Origin: Caryophanales bacterium
GTDB lineage: Bacteria > Bacillota > Bacilli > Bacillales > Amphibacillaceae
Assembly: GCA_026168805.1 (NCBI GenBank)
Contig: JAPFDS010000067.1
Coordinates: 55,594 to 119,593, forward strand
Direction: 5' to 3'
DNA length: 64,000 nt
Shown here piece after piece: positions 16,962 to 25,492 of the stretch. Every line of letters begins with the position of its first letter. Within the stretch, counting starts at the first letter, position 1. The position numbers and the translations under genes are program-made. The notes under the pieces are model-generated. The model was not told the origin of the DNA. It searched no databases and was given only the letters and a program-made list of their open reading frames with translations.

Positions 16962-17225
16962 TTAATAGTTTTTTGTTTCTTGTTGTCCTTCAAATATGTG
17001 GTTAAGTTCTTCACCCATTCTTTTCGCGGAAACACGACCGCTTTCAGAACGTACATGTTCTTTTAATTCTTCCTTTTGTTCCACTCCTAAAAGTTTGTCG
17101 ATAATTTGTGAAATGACTGATGGATTTCCTTCCATTTCTCCAAACTTCTCAAGTACTTCATAGTCATCAAGTGCCTCTTTATCAATTTCGTACTCAAATC
17201 CTGTTGGTGTTTTCCCTTTAATCAT
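16962..17225 (-). CDS. Tail assembly chaperone, proximal part (gpG-like)
   Basis: 87 aa, MIKGKTPTGFEYEIDKEALD then an acidic helical body, stop just after a slippery heptamer. Position between major tail protein and tape measure, size and the frameshift site identify it as the G partner that coats the tape measure during tail assembly. The start overlaps the major tail protein stop by one base. Confidence 0.85.
   Translation of the reverse strand: MIKGKTPTGFEYEIDKEALDDYEVLEKFGEMEGNPSVISQIIDKLLGVEQKEELKEHVRSESGRVSAKRMGEELNHIFEGQQETKNY
16968..16974 (-). promoter_or_regulatory. Programmed -1 ribosomal frameshift site (A AAA AAC)
   Basis: On the minus strand the zero frame reads ACA AAA AAC TAT TAA; the heptamer A AAA AAC is in the canonical X XXY YYZ register two codons before the stop. 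After a -1 slip the frame reads CTA TTA ATC CTT GCC GGA ATG and enters the DUF5361 frame with no stop. Confidence 0.88.
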
Positions 17226-17806
17226 TATCCTTCAACCCCTCCACCTTCTTGTTTTGTTGGCTTTTGAATATATTCATAGTGTGTATTACCTTCTTCATCT
17301 GGTAACGACATGACAGTAGTTTCATATCCAATTGCTTCTTCATCTTGGTATTCAATTTCTCCAAGTTCAGAAACTTTAGCATTTGGAATAACAATTCTCT
17401 TCAAAATTCCACCTTTAAGAATCATGTCAATTACAATTGCTCGTTCTTCTAACTCTTTATTGTTAGCTTTAACAGTAATACCTGTTTCTATGTCACCTTC
17501 AACGTTTTCTTGGCCGTACACGTCTTTTAGTACGTTTACGTTAGTGGCTTCAATTAACGTGTAAGTAAATGAATCTTCCTTACTTGTTTGCACTACCGCA
17601 ACCGTATCGCCACCCCATGCTTGAATAGTCTCTGATTCTGGTGTGTTTTCATTCGTAAGTCCATCCTCTGAAACGTACCCTAATCCATTAAACTCTGGAT
17701 CTAATTCTCCTATTGCATCTGTTGGCAACTCTGTTCCTACAGGCGCTGAATAAATTGCACCGCCAACTTTCGGTTTTGCTGTTGAAACATTTTTTACGTC
17801 ACTCAT
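17225..17806 (-). CDS. Major tail (tube) protein
   Basis: 193 aa. VGGAIYSAPVGTELPTDAIG and LDPEFNGLGYVSEDGLTNEN are typical of phi13/TP901-type tube proteins. Strong AGGAGG upstream fits an abundant structural protein. It lies between the tail terminator and tail chaperones. No extra Ig-like domain is visible, only a short Gly-rich C-terminus. Confidence 0.92.
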   Translation of the reverse strand: MSDVKNVSTAKPKVGGAIYSAPVGTELPTDAIGELDPEFNGLGYVSEDGLTNENTPESETIQAWGGDTVAVVQTSKEDSFTYTLIEATNVNVLKDVYGQENVEGDIETGITVKANNKELEERAIVIDMILKGGILKRIVIPNAKVSELGEIEYQDEEAIGYETTVMSLPDEEGNTHYEYIQKPTKQEGGGVEG

Positions 17807-17817
17807 TTTATAACCTC

Positions 17818-18153
17818 CTAATAATATCGAATATCATAAACCGCTTGATAACGGTGTTCTTTTGTTGCCACATCTGGGAAATAGTAATCAGAGTTTAAGT
17901 CCATCCCTCTTATCTCATCTAAAGCAACCATGCTTTCGACAACATTTTTAACCTTTTCATTAAGTATCATGACATCAAATTTACTCTTGCCATAGCTTTG
18001 AAAGGCAATAGTGGCATCTGGCAGGTGATTACTTTTAGAACCTGCTGTTTTATCTATAACAACATAATCTTCCGTTTGTGGGCTTGGTTTTTCAACATCC
18101 ACAAGTATGTCTAACTTGTCCTTTAGATAGTTGTAAACAATTAACTCAATCAT
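17818..18153 (-). CDS. Tail terminator / tail completion protein
   Basis: 111 aa, one gene upstream of the tube protein. MIELIVYNYLKDKLDI ... YQAVYDIRYY resembles the minor capsid/tail terminator group (gpU-like function), which caps the tail for joining to the head. The call relies on position as much as sequence. Confidence 0.7.
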   Translation of the reverse strand: MIELIVYNYLKDKLDILVDVEKPSPQTEDYVVIDKTAGSKSNHLPDATIAFQSYGKSKFDVMILNEKVKNVVESMVALDEIRGMDLNSDYYFPDVATKEHRYQAVYDIRYY

Positions 18154-18390
18154 TTATCTCACCGACTTTAGTAAAGTGTTTCGTGTGGAGTTATCTTCTA
18201 TTGCATCGTTAGTGTCAGCCCATACTCTTGCGTTTGCTCTGTTTTTACCGACGTATACGTCTTGTTGGTAGCCTGTACCTGCTTTAGATTTAATGCTACT
18301 GGCTTCGCTTTTTAGTATGGATTGCATCGCTCCAGACTTCATAAGCTGAGCGACACCCTGCCTATTTAGTTCAAACTTAACTTTACTCAT
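18154..18390 (-). CDS. HK97 gp10-like head-tail joining protein (short)
   Basis: 78 aa; KVKFELNRQGVAQLMKSGAM is the typical N-terminus of phage minor capsid/gp10-type neck proteins. It abuts the tail terminator gene and overlaps the preceding adaptor gene by eight bases. It is shorter than classical gp10 proteins (about 100-140 aa) but otherwise in place. Confidence 0.7.
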   Translation of the reverse strand: MSKVKFELNRQGVAQLMKSGAMQSILKSEASSIKSKAGTGYQQDVYVGKNRANARVWADTNDAIEDNSTRNTLLKSVR

Positions 18391-18721
18391 AACGTTCCAC
18401 CATCACTTTTTTATTCCAATCTAATGGGATTAAATGGTCTATACCTTGTGTCACAAATCCGAAAGTACGCCATTTTTTATCAAAAAATAACACTTCAGCA
18501 TCTTCCCAATTGTTTACATCTCCTTTTGGGATTGCTAAAGTGTAAACTGCTTTTTTACCTGTTAAATCAAGTTGATTAACAACATCTTCTGTACTTGTAG
18601 GACTAATTAATACATTATCCACTTCGATAGGAACATCTTCATAGATAGGTTTATCGAACGGATCAGTTCCAACTTGTTTTTTATTAATTAGAGTGACTGT
18701 AATCCCTTTAATCATGGTCAT
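18383..18721 (-). CDS. Head closure / head-tail adaptor protein
   Basis: 112 aa from ATG 18721 (GGGGTGA about 10 nt upstream; ATG 18715 and TTG 18730 are alternatives). IKGITVTLINKKQVGTDPFD and a beta-rich body fit the second connector (head closure) of siphophages. Overlaps both neighbours. Confidence 0.7.
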   Translation of the reverse strand: MTMIKGITVTLINKKQVGTDPFDKPIYEDVPIEVDNVLISPTSTEDVVNQLDLTGKKAVYTLAIPKGDVNNWEDAEVLFFDKKWRTFGFVTQGIDHLIPLDWNKKVMVERYE

Positions 18722-19103
18722 AAAAATCAATCACCCCGTATTTCTGTCTTCTCAATCCAAGCGCCTTCAATTCATCACGCTTGATAAACAATCCGCCACC
18801 AGGTGTCAAAAATGTACCTGACACGGAATAACCATTTGCCGATTCCGAGTATTGAGTCATTGGTTCTTGGTTAGTCGATGTCATTAAAGTTCTTGCAACA
18901 ATATCGACTGTTACAGATTTAACAACGTCTTTATATACTTCACTTTCATCAATCATCTCATCGATGTTTTTACTTACCTTTTCCGCTTCAAATCGCAATC
19001 GATTGGAAATAACCGTAAGTAATCCTTCTGCTCGTTCTTTTTCTTCGGGTTTTAATGGTCTCCACAATTTAGTTACATCATCAACAGTTGCAAATGGTGT
19101 CAT
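18708..19103 (-). CDS. Head-tail connector, Gp19/Gp15/Gp42-like
   Basis: 131 aa. FATVDDVTKLWRPLKPEEKE and GLLTVISNRLR match the family of first connectors that dock under the portal; helical N-terminus and a C-terminal loop LTPGGGLFIKRDELKALG. Good AGGCGGTG ribosome binding site. Confidence 0.78.
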   Translation of the reverse strand: MTPFATVDDVTKLWRPLKPEEKERAEGLLTVISNRLRFEAEKVSKNIDEMIDESEVYKDVVKSVTVDIVARTLMTSTNQEPMTQYSESANGYSVSGTFLTPGGGLFIKRDELKALGLRRQKYGVIDFYDHD

Positions 19104-19117
19104 ATTTACACCGCCTT

Positions 19118-19411
19118 TTATTCAAATGCTTTTGCAATATCTTCAATAATAACTGCTTTTGTGTCTTTTTCATTTACTTCAACATCTTGTTCTTTTGCAA
19201 AATCAATTAATTCCGCTTTCGTCATTGCTTCTAAGTCGATTTCCTCTTCGACATATTCTTCATCTGTCGTAATAACTTCTTCATCACCCGAAATTACTTC
19301 GCCTTTTTGGTTATAAAGAACTCCGTTATCATCTACTAATTCCCATGCATCACCAATAATATTAGAGGGACTATCAATGATAGTCCCTGTTTTAATGTTT
19401 TTGTATCTCAT
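19118..19411 (-). CDS. Phage protein with C-terminal Rho-N/LEM-like helical motif
   Basis: 97 aa. Acidic middle, then LEAMTKAELIDFAKEQDVEV, a Rho-N/HeH-type motif often placed at the end of small head proteins. It overlaps the preceding gene by four bases (ATGA) and lies between capsid-region and connector genes. Role unknown; a head-completion or capsid-associated role fits position. Confidence 0.65.
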   Translation of the reverse strand: MRYKNIKTGTIIDSPSNIIGDAWELVDDNGVLYNQKGEVISGDEEVITTDEEYVEEEIDLEAMTKAELIDFAKEQDVEVNEKDTKAVIIEDIAKAFE

Positions 19412-19836
19412 GTCAATTCTCCTCCATCAAATGTAGACCCATCAACTTGTTCTTGTGGCATTTGACCGTATTTACGTACAATTTCTACAACTTCACCAGC
19501 TTTCACTGAATGTGTTGTATATCCAAAGTGGTTTCCTTGATCAGGAATATAAGACTTTACTCGTCCGTCAACATCACACATAACAAGTGTTCCTGCAGGC
19601 AAGTTTTGAGATGCTTCAACTTTCCATGCAGGTTTATTTGTAATATTCACATTTACAAAACTACCTTCTTCCAAATCTGCAGTTGTTACAAGGTCAGGAA
19701 TCCAACCAAGTTCGGATGGTTTTAAGTAGATAGTTTCCCATCCTTCTTCCGGGTTCCCTTCCGAATTAACTCCCCCAAGTCCTACCAATCTGTTGGCAGG
19801 GATATCATTTAAAACCTTAGCTTTAAATGTGGCCAT
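19408..19836 (-). CDS. Probable capsid decoration/structural protein
   Basis: 142 aa, beta-rich with PANRLVGLGGVNSEG and NLPAGTLVMCDVDGRV, similar in character to DUF2190-like or other capsid cement proteins. Directly downstream of the capsid gene with a one-base overlap, so likely made in similar amounts. I do not recognise a named family with certainty. Confidence 0.6.
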   Translation of the reverse strand: MATFKAKVLNDIPANRLVGLGGVNSEGNPEEGWETIYLKPSELGWIPDLVTTADLEEGSFVNVNITNKPAWKVEASQNLPAGTLVMCDVDGRVKSYIPDQGNHFGYTTHSVKAGEVVEIVRKYGQMPQEQVDGSTFDGGELT

Positions 19837-20744
19837 TATCCTTCCACCTGCGTTTCTTCTTCAACGATACGGGCAAAGTTTTCAGGTAATAGGATGCCCC
19901 ATCCGATATAAGTCTCTGCACGTAGTAGAATTTCGTTGTATGCTTTTAAGTCACGTCCTAGACCATCTGGATCACCGTATTCAATGATTTCTAATGGAAT
20001 GTTTTCCGCATAACCCCACTTGAACGAGTTGTCGAAGTCACCAACAATAACATGGTCTTTATCGTCTCCTTCCCCTACCATTGTCAAGGTCTTGTTTACA
20101 TCTGTACTCATGCCATGAAATGAGCTAGGACGCCCACCGAAACGAAACTCCGGGTATTGCTTAACTCCATTTACTTCTACCTTCCCAAGTGCTGCAGCTG
20201 CTTGTGGAGATAATCCTAATCCAGTCACGTCACCATCACCAGTAACTACTGTTTGAACCGCTGTTTCAATATCGTCCTCGATAGTGTCTACGCTGTACTC
20301 GACTACGTTGTCTGTAACTAAACCGTCAAAGCTGTTTGTATCTTTGAATGATGCATCTGTCATAGAACGTGGTTCTAATCCATGCAATGCAGCAATATCA
20401 AATGCTTGTGAAATCTTTACAGCATAACCATCAATAAACGCTTTCATGTACTGTAATTGTTTTTCTAAAGCTACATGTTTAAACTCATCTGTAATTCGTG
20501 CTTGATAAATGATTTTAACCGGCTTGATCACACGTGAATCCATAACCGCTTTACCGTCTTTCTTTTGTTCACCTTCTCCGACAATTTGAGCGTTACCTTC
20601 TAGGTTAAAAATAAATTCTTTTTCTCCAGCGAATGGAATTGCTTGTTGATTAGAAAGGCGAGCAAGCGTTGAATGCCCTTTTACTTTATTGAAAATATCT
20701 GTAACTACGTTTTCTGGGAATAGATCCCCTGATTTTAAAGACAT
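19836..20744 (-). CDS. Major capsid protein, HK97 fold
   Basis: 302 aa. Contains the HK97-capsid pattern: an N-terminal arm (GDLFPENVVTDIFNKVKGHS), VGEGEQKKDG E-loop region, YQARITDEFKHVALEKQLQYM spine helix, and LKAYNEILLRAETYIGWGIL at the end. It lacks a long N-terminal delta domain; a separate scaffold gene lies just upstream, which explains this. Confidence 0.93.
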   Translation of the reverse strand: MSLKSGDLFPENVVTDIFNKVKGHSTLARLSNQQAIPFAGEKEFIFNLEGNAQIVGEGEQKKDGKAVMDSRVIKPVKIIYQARITDEFKHVALEKQLQYMKAFIDGYAVKISQAFDIAALHGLEPRSMTDASFKDTNSFDGLVTDNVVEYSVDTIEDDIETAVQTVVTGDGDVTGLGLSPQAAAALGKVEVNGVKQYPEFRFGGRPSSFHGMSTDVNKTLTMVGEGDDKDHVIVGDFDNSFKWGYAENIPLEIIEYGDPDGLGRDLKAYNEILLRAETYIGWGILLPENFARIVEEETQVEG

Positions 20745-20759
20745 ATTATCATTCTCCTC

Positions 20760-21224
20760 TTATTGATCCTTCATATTTTTTAACATTTCTTTAAGTCCTG
20801 AATCTTCATCATTTACATTTGGTTCTGTTTGTCTCATTGGAAGTGGTTGTTTTTTATTAACAAACTCCGACATCTTTTCGGCATCCGCTTTAATTTCATC
20901 TTCAGTTTCACCACTTAATCTACCAGCTAATTCCAATGGAATATTTGCTTGAACAGCTATGTTTGTTTTAAGGTTTTCAAGCTTGTGCGTTTCGATTTCC
21001 TTTTGCAATGCATCTACATCAACTTTTTTAAACTCTTCAAGTTGCTTATCTTTTTCTTCAATATCTGATTCAAGTTGTTTTTTAGTTTCGGCCAAACTAT
21101 TAAATGTTTCTTTTGGTACTGCATGTTTTGGAAATTCTGTATTGACTACCTCCATAAGAGAGTCAACATCTAACTTCCCTTCTTTAATCTCTGCTTTTCC
21201 TAACAAATCTTTTAACCACTTCAT
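20760..21224 (-). CDS. Capsid scaffold protein (Phage_GP20-like)
   Basis: 154 aa if started at MKWLKDLLG (21224), the usual family start; ATG 21242 is possible. Strong coiled coil (ETKKQLESDIEEKDKQLEEF) flanked by EFPKHAVPKETFN and a basic C-terminal tail for capsid binding. A perfect TAGTCG-GAGAG-CGACTA hairpin lies just upstream at 21253-21269 and may modulate expression. Confidence 0.87.
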   Translation of the reverse strand: MKWLKDLLGKAEIKEGKLDVDSLMEVVNTEFPKHAVPKETFNSLAETKKQLESDIEEKDKQLEEFKKVDVDALQKEIETHKLENLKTNIAVQANIPLELAGRLSGETEDEIKADAEKMSEFVNKKQPLPMRQTEPNVNDEDSGLKEMLKNMKDQ

Positions 21225-21361
21225 TTTATATTCACGCTCCATAGATTTTTTATAGTCGCTCTCCGACTAAAGGAGATACGTTGTTCTTTATGCTCTTCAA
21301 CATTTAAAAAAGAGCAAAATAAATAAGCCTGTTTATAGCGTCTATTGCTTAAAGACAAATG

Positions 21362-21541
21362 TTAATCTAATTTCGCACGTACGAAACAATCCTTTGCTTC
21401 CAACAACTTTCGTAACCCTGCAGACTTCTCAGGTCCATCTGGCAACGTGTCATTCAATGTATTTGCTAAATCCCCAATAGGTTTACTGACTTCTTGTAAA
21501 TGGTTTGGTAAATGTTCATAGTTAAAATATTTCATGTCCAT
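21362..21541 (-). CDS. Small Acb2/Tad1-hairpin-like protein (possible cyclic-nucleotide sponge)
   Basis: 59 aa from ATG 21541 (AAGGAG about 11 nt upstream; GTG 21550 is possible). Two helices with LPDGPEKSAGLRKLLEAKD and CFVRA. The pattern LPxxxEKxxxLxKLxEAxxxxxRA recalls the helical hairpin of phage Acb2/Tad1-type proteins that bind cyclic signalling nucleotides of CBASS and Thoeris defence. The match is from memory of the consensus only. It sits between terminase and scaffold genes, where related phages often keep such a small ORF. Confidence 0.55.
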   Translation of the reverse strand: MDMKYFNYEHLPNHLQEVSKPIGDLANTLNDTLPDGPEKSAGLRKLLEAKDCFVRAKLD

Positions 21542-21546
21542 TTCAT

Positions 21547-21630
21547 TCACTTCTCCTTTCTATTCATTTTTTCTAATTCCCTGCGAATCAACTTCAATTC
21601 TTTAGCGATTTCTTTAATTGTTTTATCCAT
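21547..21630 (-). CDS. 27-aa charged helical peptide
   Basis: ATG at 21630 with AGGTGA upstream; product begins MDKTIKEIAKELKLIRRELE, an amphipathic basic helix. Its 3' end supplies the AAGGAG ribosome binding site for the next gene. Short, but location and start signals support translation. Confidence 0.5.
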   Translation of the reverse strand: MDKTIKEIAKELKLIRRELEKMNRKEK

Positions 21631-21641
21631 TAAATCACCTC

Positions 21642-21830
21642 TCAATATTCAAATGTATTCGACACTGTATTCATCACCCTGTTCTGTCTTATGAGCATAT
21701 CTGCAGCAAGGTCTTTCGAATAATTTTGTCGAACTATAACTTTTTCACCCCTTATTTTAAACAACACTTCTTCTCCATTGATTATTCTTGCTATGTCATT
21801 TTCTGATAATGTAATATGATGCTCTGGCAT
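21642..21830 (-). CDS. Small hypothetical phage protein
   Basis: 62 aa, begins MPEHHITLSENDIARIINGE. Mixed alpha/beta with no family I recognise. Placed immediately after terminase and before two other small ORFs. Confidence 0.6.
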   Translation of the reverse strand: MPEHHITLSENDIARIINGEEVLFKIRGEKVIVRQNYSKDLAADMLIRQNRVMNTVSNTFEY

Positions 21831-21843
21831 AATTAATCCACCC

Positions 21844-23250
21844 CTAATACCTTATTTTCTGCTTCTTAGGTTCTTTGGCTTCTGCACAAGCCCAATGTGC
21901 TAGTATCATAGATTCCATTAGCGCAATATCGTTTTCTTCAACTTGTGAACGGTACCCAAATCCACCACTTGTACCGATGTTTCTTTTATCACAATTCGTT
22001 ACAACCTGGAACAGCGACGGTTGGCTTTTATGTTCAATTGTTTGTTGGAATAATGCTTGTTCAAACATTGAGTTTGCTAATATAATTTCTTTTACAGTCG
22101 GTAGTACTGGTGCTTTTAATCTTGATTGTTTCATGGCATCTGATAATATAACCTGTCCATTCGCACCGTCAATAACCACTTTTTGTATATCTGCATTTCG
22201 CAAAAAGTGCATGATCCATCCATTGCCGTTCCTTATACTTTGGCAATCTATTGCTTCAACAAACACTTTTTCATCTTCTGTTTTAACCGCAATACTCAAT
22301 GCCACATTTGTACCATCATATCCGTATTTTATACCCGCAAATAACTTACCTTTTAGCTTTGGTAGTGTATCAACGTGTAATTCCTTCCATTCATTTTCGG
22401 ATATGGCTGATTTCTGGTTGTATTGGATCCACAGCCCTAAACGCTGGATATTAAAATCTATATCATCATTTCCTACCTCTGCTTGGATGTTACGTTCTGA
22501 AACACGCAACCCCAAACTTGGGTTAGCTTGATACCATAAATCTTTATCGCGTACATCAGACTGTTTCTCTACACTCCACTCAGCCCATCCCAAGTTTTCG
22601 GAAGTTCCATATAAAGCATTTTCACGCATTTTTGTAAATACGGTACCGCTTGATATAGGAGTTGGAGGAGTACCAGTATAAATGGTTTGTGGGTTAGGAC
22701 TTGCAGCAATGGTATACATTAATGCAGATCGTTGATCGTCTGTATATTCTTGCGCTTCGTCAATTACTAATAAATCAAAGCTTTCACCAAGTCCACCAGT
22801 TGATGAACGTGTTCTAAAATCAATTCGTCCACCACCATGTAATTCGATGCTTTCTCTACCAGTTGCTTTTATTTTGCGGAAGTCTGTTTCCTCTTCATAT
22901 CCGCTTTCTTCAAGTATGGCCAATAGGCGATTAAATGCAGCGGCGCTCGTAGTTGTGCGATGAGCTGTATGGAGTATTTTTTCGCCTTTTTCTAATCCAA
23001 TAAGTTCCCTTATAGCAATGACTTCGTTCTTTCCGTTTTGTCGTGGTACGGAATAACCAAAATCCATATGAGTCCATAAACCATCATCATTCATTGCTAA
23101 CATGGCGTTACTTAAAAATCGTTGCCAGTCAAAAGCGTTGCGCCCGGATCGCTCGTATAATTCTACCGCTTCATCACCTAATGATTTATCATAGGGTAAA
23201 ATTAATGATCTTGTTGGCGTTTGTTCTCCAATTCTGACAGTTACTTTCAT
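21844..23250 (-). CDS. Terminase large subunit
   Basis: 468 aa. ATPase: Walker A-like SVPRQNGKNE (about residues 66-75) and Walker B DLLVIDEAQEYTDDQR; coupling motif region YTGTPPTP. Nuclease part begins with AGIKYGYDGTNVALSIAV and ends with IALMESMILAHWA. The N-terminus (LPYDKSLGDEAVELYERSGR) resembles actinophage-type terminases. It drives ATP-dependent DNA packaging. Unusually it lies downstream of portal and MuF-like genes, and no small terminase is recognisable. Confidence 0.93.
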   Translation of the reverse strand: MKVTVRIGEQTPTRSLILPYDKSLGDEAVELYERSGRNAFDWQRFLSNAMLAMNDDGLWTHMDFGYSVPRQNGKNEVIAIRELIGLEKGEKILHTAHRTTTSAAAFNRLLAILEESGYEEETDFRKIKATGRESIELHGGGRIDFRTRSSTGGLGESFDLLVIDEAQEYTDDQRSALMYTIAASPNPQTIYTGTPPTPISSGTVFTKMRENALYGTSENLGWAEWSVEKQSDVRDKDLWYQANPSLGLRVSERNIQAEVGNDDIDFNIQRLGLWIQYNQKSAISENEWKELHVDTLPKLKGKLFAGIKYGYDGTNVALSIAVKTEDEKVFVEAIDCQSIRNGNGWIMHFLRNADIQKVVIDGANGQVILSDAMKQSRLKAPVLPTVKEIILANSMFEQALFQQTIEHKSQPSLFQVVTNCDKRNIGTSGGFGYRSQVEENDIALMESMILAHWACAEAKEPKKQKIRY

Positions 23251-23276
23251 TTAAAAGCACCCTCTCACTTACATGG

Positions 23277-23984
23277 CTACTCCCTCCATTCTTTGGTCCA
23301 TATATTTTGTTTTCGTGCATCTCCTGGATCATACTCGACTGTACATCTGCATCTATCATGTCGTTTGTAAATATCATCAGGAACATTTGGATATTTGTAG
23401 ATGCCAGCCATTGACTTGCACCAATCGCAAGCATCTGATGCATCCGTGGTTCTGATGATTTTAGGACTTAATCCTGACTCACCTTGAAAACTAACATTTT
23501 CTTTTATGGTTTCATCAACTGATGTTTGTGTAAAATTGATGACTGGCTCTTGTAGTATCCATGCAACATCATCAAAAACTTCTTCTGCCGTAATTCGGTT
23601 TATAATACTTTCGATTCGATGTTTGTTAACTGGCGCTTCAATGCCTTTTAACCCTAATCCTATAGATTTGTTTAATTGTTCTTGCACATCTGCAGATAAC
23701 TTAGTCACTATTACATGATTTTCAGTTAATGTGGGGACGAGTATTCTTTCTGCGATGTTATAATACATGTATCCGTCCGGTAATACATCTGATTTTATGT
23801 GGGTTTTAAATACGTCAGCTAATATACTACCAACTTCTATGGCGTACTCATTCGCTTGTACGTATGTCGCGGTTCCGTTTTCAATTGATTTTTGTATAGC
23901 CTTTAACTTTGCGCTTTTCTTAATTTTTGAATTGAAATCTCTTTGTATATTTTCTAGTAATTCAGGAACGATATCCGCTACCAT
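23277..23984 (-). CDS. MuF-like minor capsid protein
   Basis: 235 aa. The C-terminal third carries DASDACDWCKSMAGIYKYP and RHDRCRCTVEYDPG, the cysteine/histidine pattern of SPP1 gp7/Mu gpF proteins bound to the portal and packed in few copies. The helical N-terminus matches the family. Lies right after the portal with one tiny membrane protein between. Confidence 0.85.
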   Translation of the reverse strand: MVADIVPELLENIQRDFNSKIKKSAKLKAIQKSIENGTATYVQANEYAIEVGSILADVFKTHIKSDVLPDGYMYYNIAERILVPTLTENHVIVTKLSADVQEQLNKSIGLGLKGIEAPVNKHRIESIINRITAEEVFDDVAWILQEPVINFTQTSVDETIKENVSFQGESGLSPKIIRTTDASDACDWCKSMAGIYKYPNVPDDIYKRHDRCRCTVEYDPGDARKQNIWTKEWRE

Positions 23985-24181
23985 TTTCCTCCATCCTTTT
24001 TATTTATTTGTTGGATCGCTTTATATAAATTCGTGATGAATCCACTAAAAACTAATACGGTTAAAAGCAAACTAAGCAAGATGCTAAGCAAAGTATGTTT
24101 GGTCATAAGGTTGTGAAGTGACAATATAAAGATCACTGCAAAAAATGAAGTACATAATACATAATCCTTTATTTTATTCAT
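23978..24181 (-). CDS. Small two-helix membrane protein between portal and MuF-like genes
   Basis: 67 aa from ATG 24181, which overlaps the portal stop (ATGAATAA). Two hydrophobic helices (VLCTSFFAVIFILSL and LLSILLSLLLTVLVFSGFI). A membrane protein is unexpected inside the head module; function unknown. Confidence 0.65.
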   Translation of the reverse strand: MNKIKDYVLCTSFFAVIFILSLHNLMTKHTLLSILLSLLLTVLVFSGFITNLYKAIQQINKKDGGKW

Positions 24182-25400
24182 TGCTTTCACCATCAACACC
24201 AGTTAAATCCCTTAAATTTTTGTTTCCGAAATACCCTGGTACAGATTGATTGATTTTACCTACACCGTCACCTATAGAAGATATAGTAGCAGCATCTGGT
24301 TTAAATACTGGTTCCCATTTTGCTTTTGTTTGATATAACTGATTGCGCTTATACTCAAATCCATCACGTAAAGATGCTGCTAGGAATCCAACGTTTAAAA
24401 ATCCACTTGAAAAATCCCTTTGCGCCTTTTCTGCTGCAAGTCTCAATGTTTCGTGACTCGCTTTAATGGCTTCAGCACTCGAAGGGTTATCAGACGGAAA
24501 ACCTAAATCATCTAGTGTTAAACCTGTTTCACCCGCAAATCCACTTGCTGCAGTTCTTAATTGCTCAGTGAACGGGGACATGGATGGCGTGGTAAATTGC
24601 CCTAATTTGGGTTCTCTTCCTTCTTCGTCTCTATCAAATCTAAGCATACTTGAAATAGTAGCTTTCCATGTGTCTAAGTTTTCCGCTTCTGGACTTAATC
24701 CGGCCACGTATTTTTGTGGCCATGAATAAAACTCCGCCGTTATATCGGCACGTTCCAAAGTGCGCTTTGCGTATTTTTGATAGTAAATAGCCGATGGTGT
24801 GATTCTCGATCTGCCAAATGGTTTAGTTGCATCTGGTCGATTAATAATTGGTACTAGTAATGGAGCGGTTGCACTGTTTTCAACTGAATCGGCTTGATCA
24901 CCTTTAATAAAAAGGTCCGTTCTACCAGGTACAAAATATAATTCCTGCTCTGGATTGTCGTATACGTCTCTGCTTAAGACTGCATAACCTTCTTTAAGCA
25001 AACGAGTGACAGGATCTAATATTCCAGTCGCTTCTGAGCCTTGAATAACCTGTAATCTTGGTAGCCCGTCTCCACCTTCTGAAATGTAAATAAAGCTACA
25101 TGAGTTAATCAGCGCGGATAACTTTGCGTCATCAAAAAGAATATCTGCACTATTCATTTGAAAGATTTCGTTAATGTTAAAATTATCATTTGCAAACTCG
25201 CGAAATACTAAACGATCCGCTAGACTATCAACTGCCTTTGCACCCCATCCAAGTGAGGCCCTGTATTGTTCCCTTAGCTTAGCTGGTATTGTTATGCCTG
25301 GGCTAACGTCTATATTCTTCATGTCGTAAACTTCTTGACGATATAAAGCCCCGCGTCTATAAACCTCTAATTTCTTACGTAAATATTCAATCCCTTTCAC
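24174..25400 (-). CDS. Portal protein (SPP1 gp6-like family)
   Basis: 408 aa from GTG 25400, chosen because AAGGAGTGAAAAT precedes it; an in-frame extension to 25427 would contain the ribosome binding site inside the gene. VKGIEYLRKKLEVYRRGALY at the start, LGWGAKAVDSLADRLVF, GRSRITPSAIYYQKYAKRTL and SSAEAIKASHETLRLAAEKA are typical portal segments. Forms the dodecameric DNA channel. Confidence 0.9.
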   Translation of the reverse strand: MKGIEYLRKKLEVYRRGALYRQEVYDMKNIDVSPGITIPAKLREQYRASLGWGAKAVDSLADRLVFREFANDNFNINEIFQMNSADILFDDAKLSALINSCSFIYISEGGDGLPRLQVIQGSEATGILDPVTRLLKEGYAVLSRDVYDNPEQELYFVPGRTDLFIKGDQADSVENSATAPLLVPIINRPDATKPFGRSRITPSAIYYQKYAKRTLERADITAEFYSWPQKYVAGLSPEAENLDTWKATISSMLRFDRDEEGREPKLGQFTTPSMSPFTEQLRTAASGFAGETGLTLDDLGFPSDNPSSAEAIKASHETLRLAAEKAQRDFSSGFLNVGFLAASLRDGFEYKRNQLYQTKAKWEPVFKPDAATISSIGDGVGKINQSVPGYFGNKNLRDLTGVDGESNE

Positions 25401-25492
25401 ATTTTCACTCCTTTCAAAAAGTCGCACGAGAAAATTTGCACAGTGACAGCGTGAAGGCCAAAAGAGAGGAAGGAGGGGGTGGTATGCCCCCC

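Noticed and set aside
21875..22531. 218-codon open frame opposite terminase
   Set aside because: Antisense to a well-supported terminase gene, composition not protein-like, no start signal.
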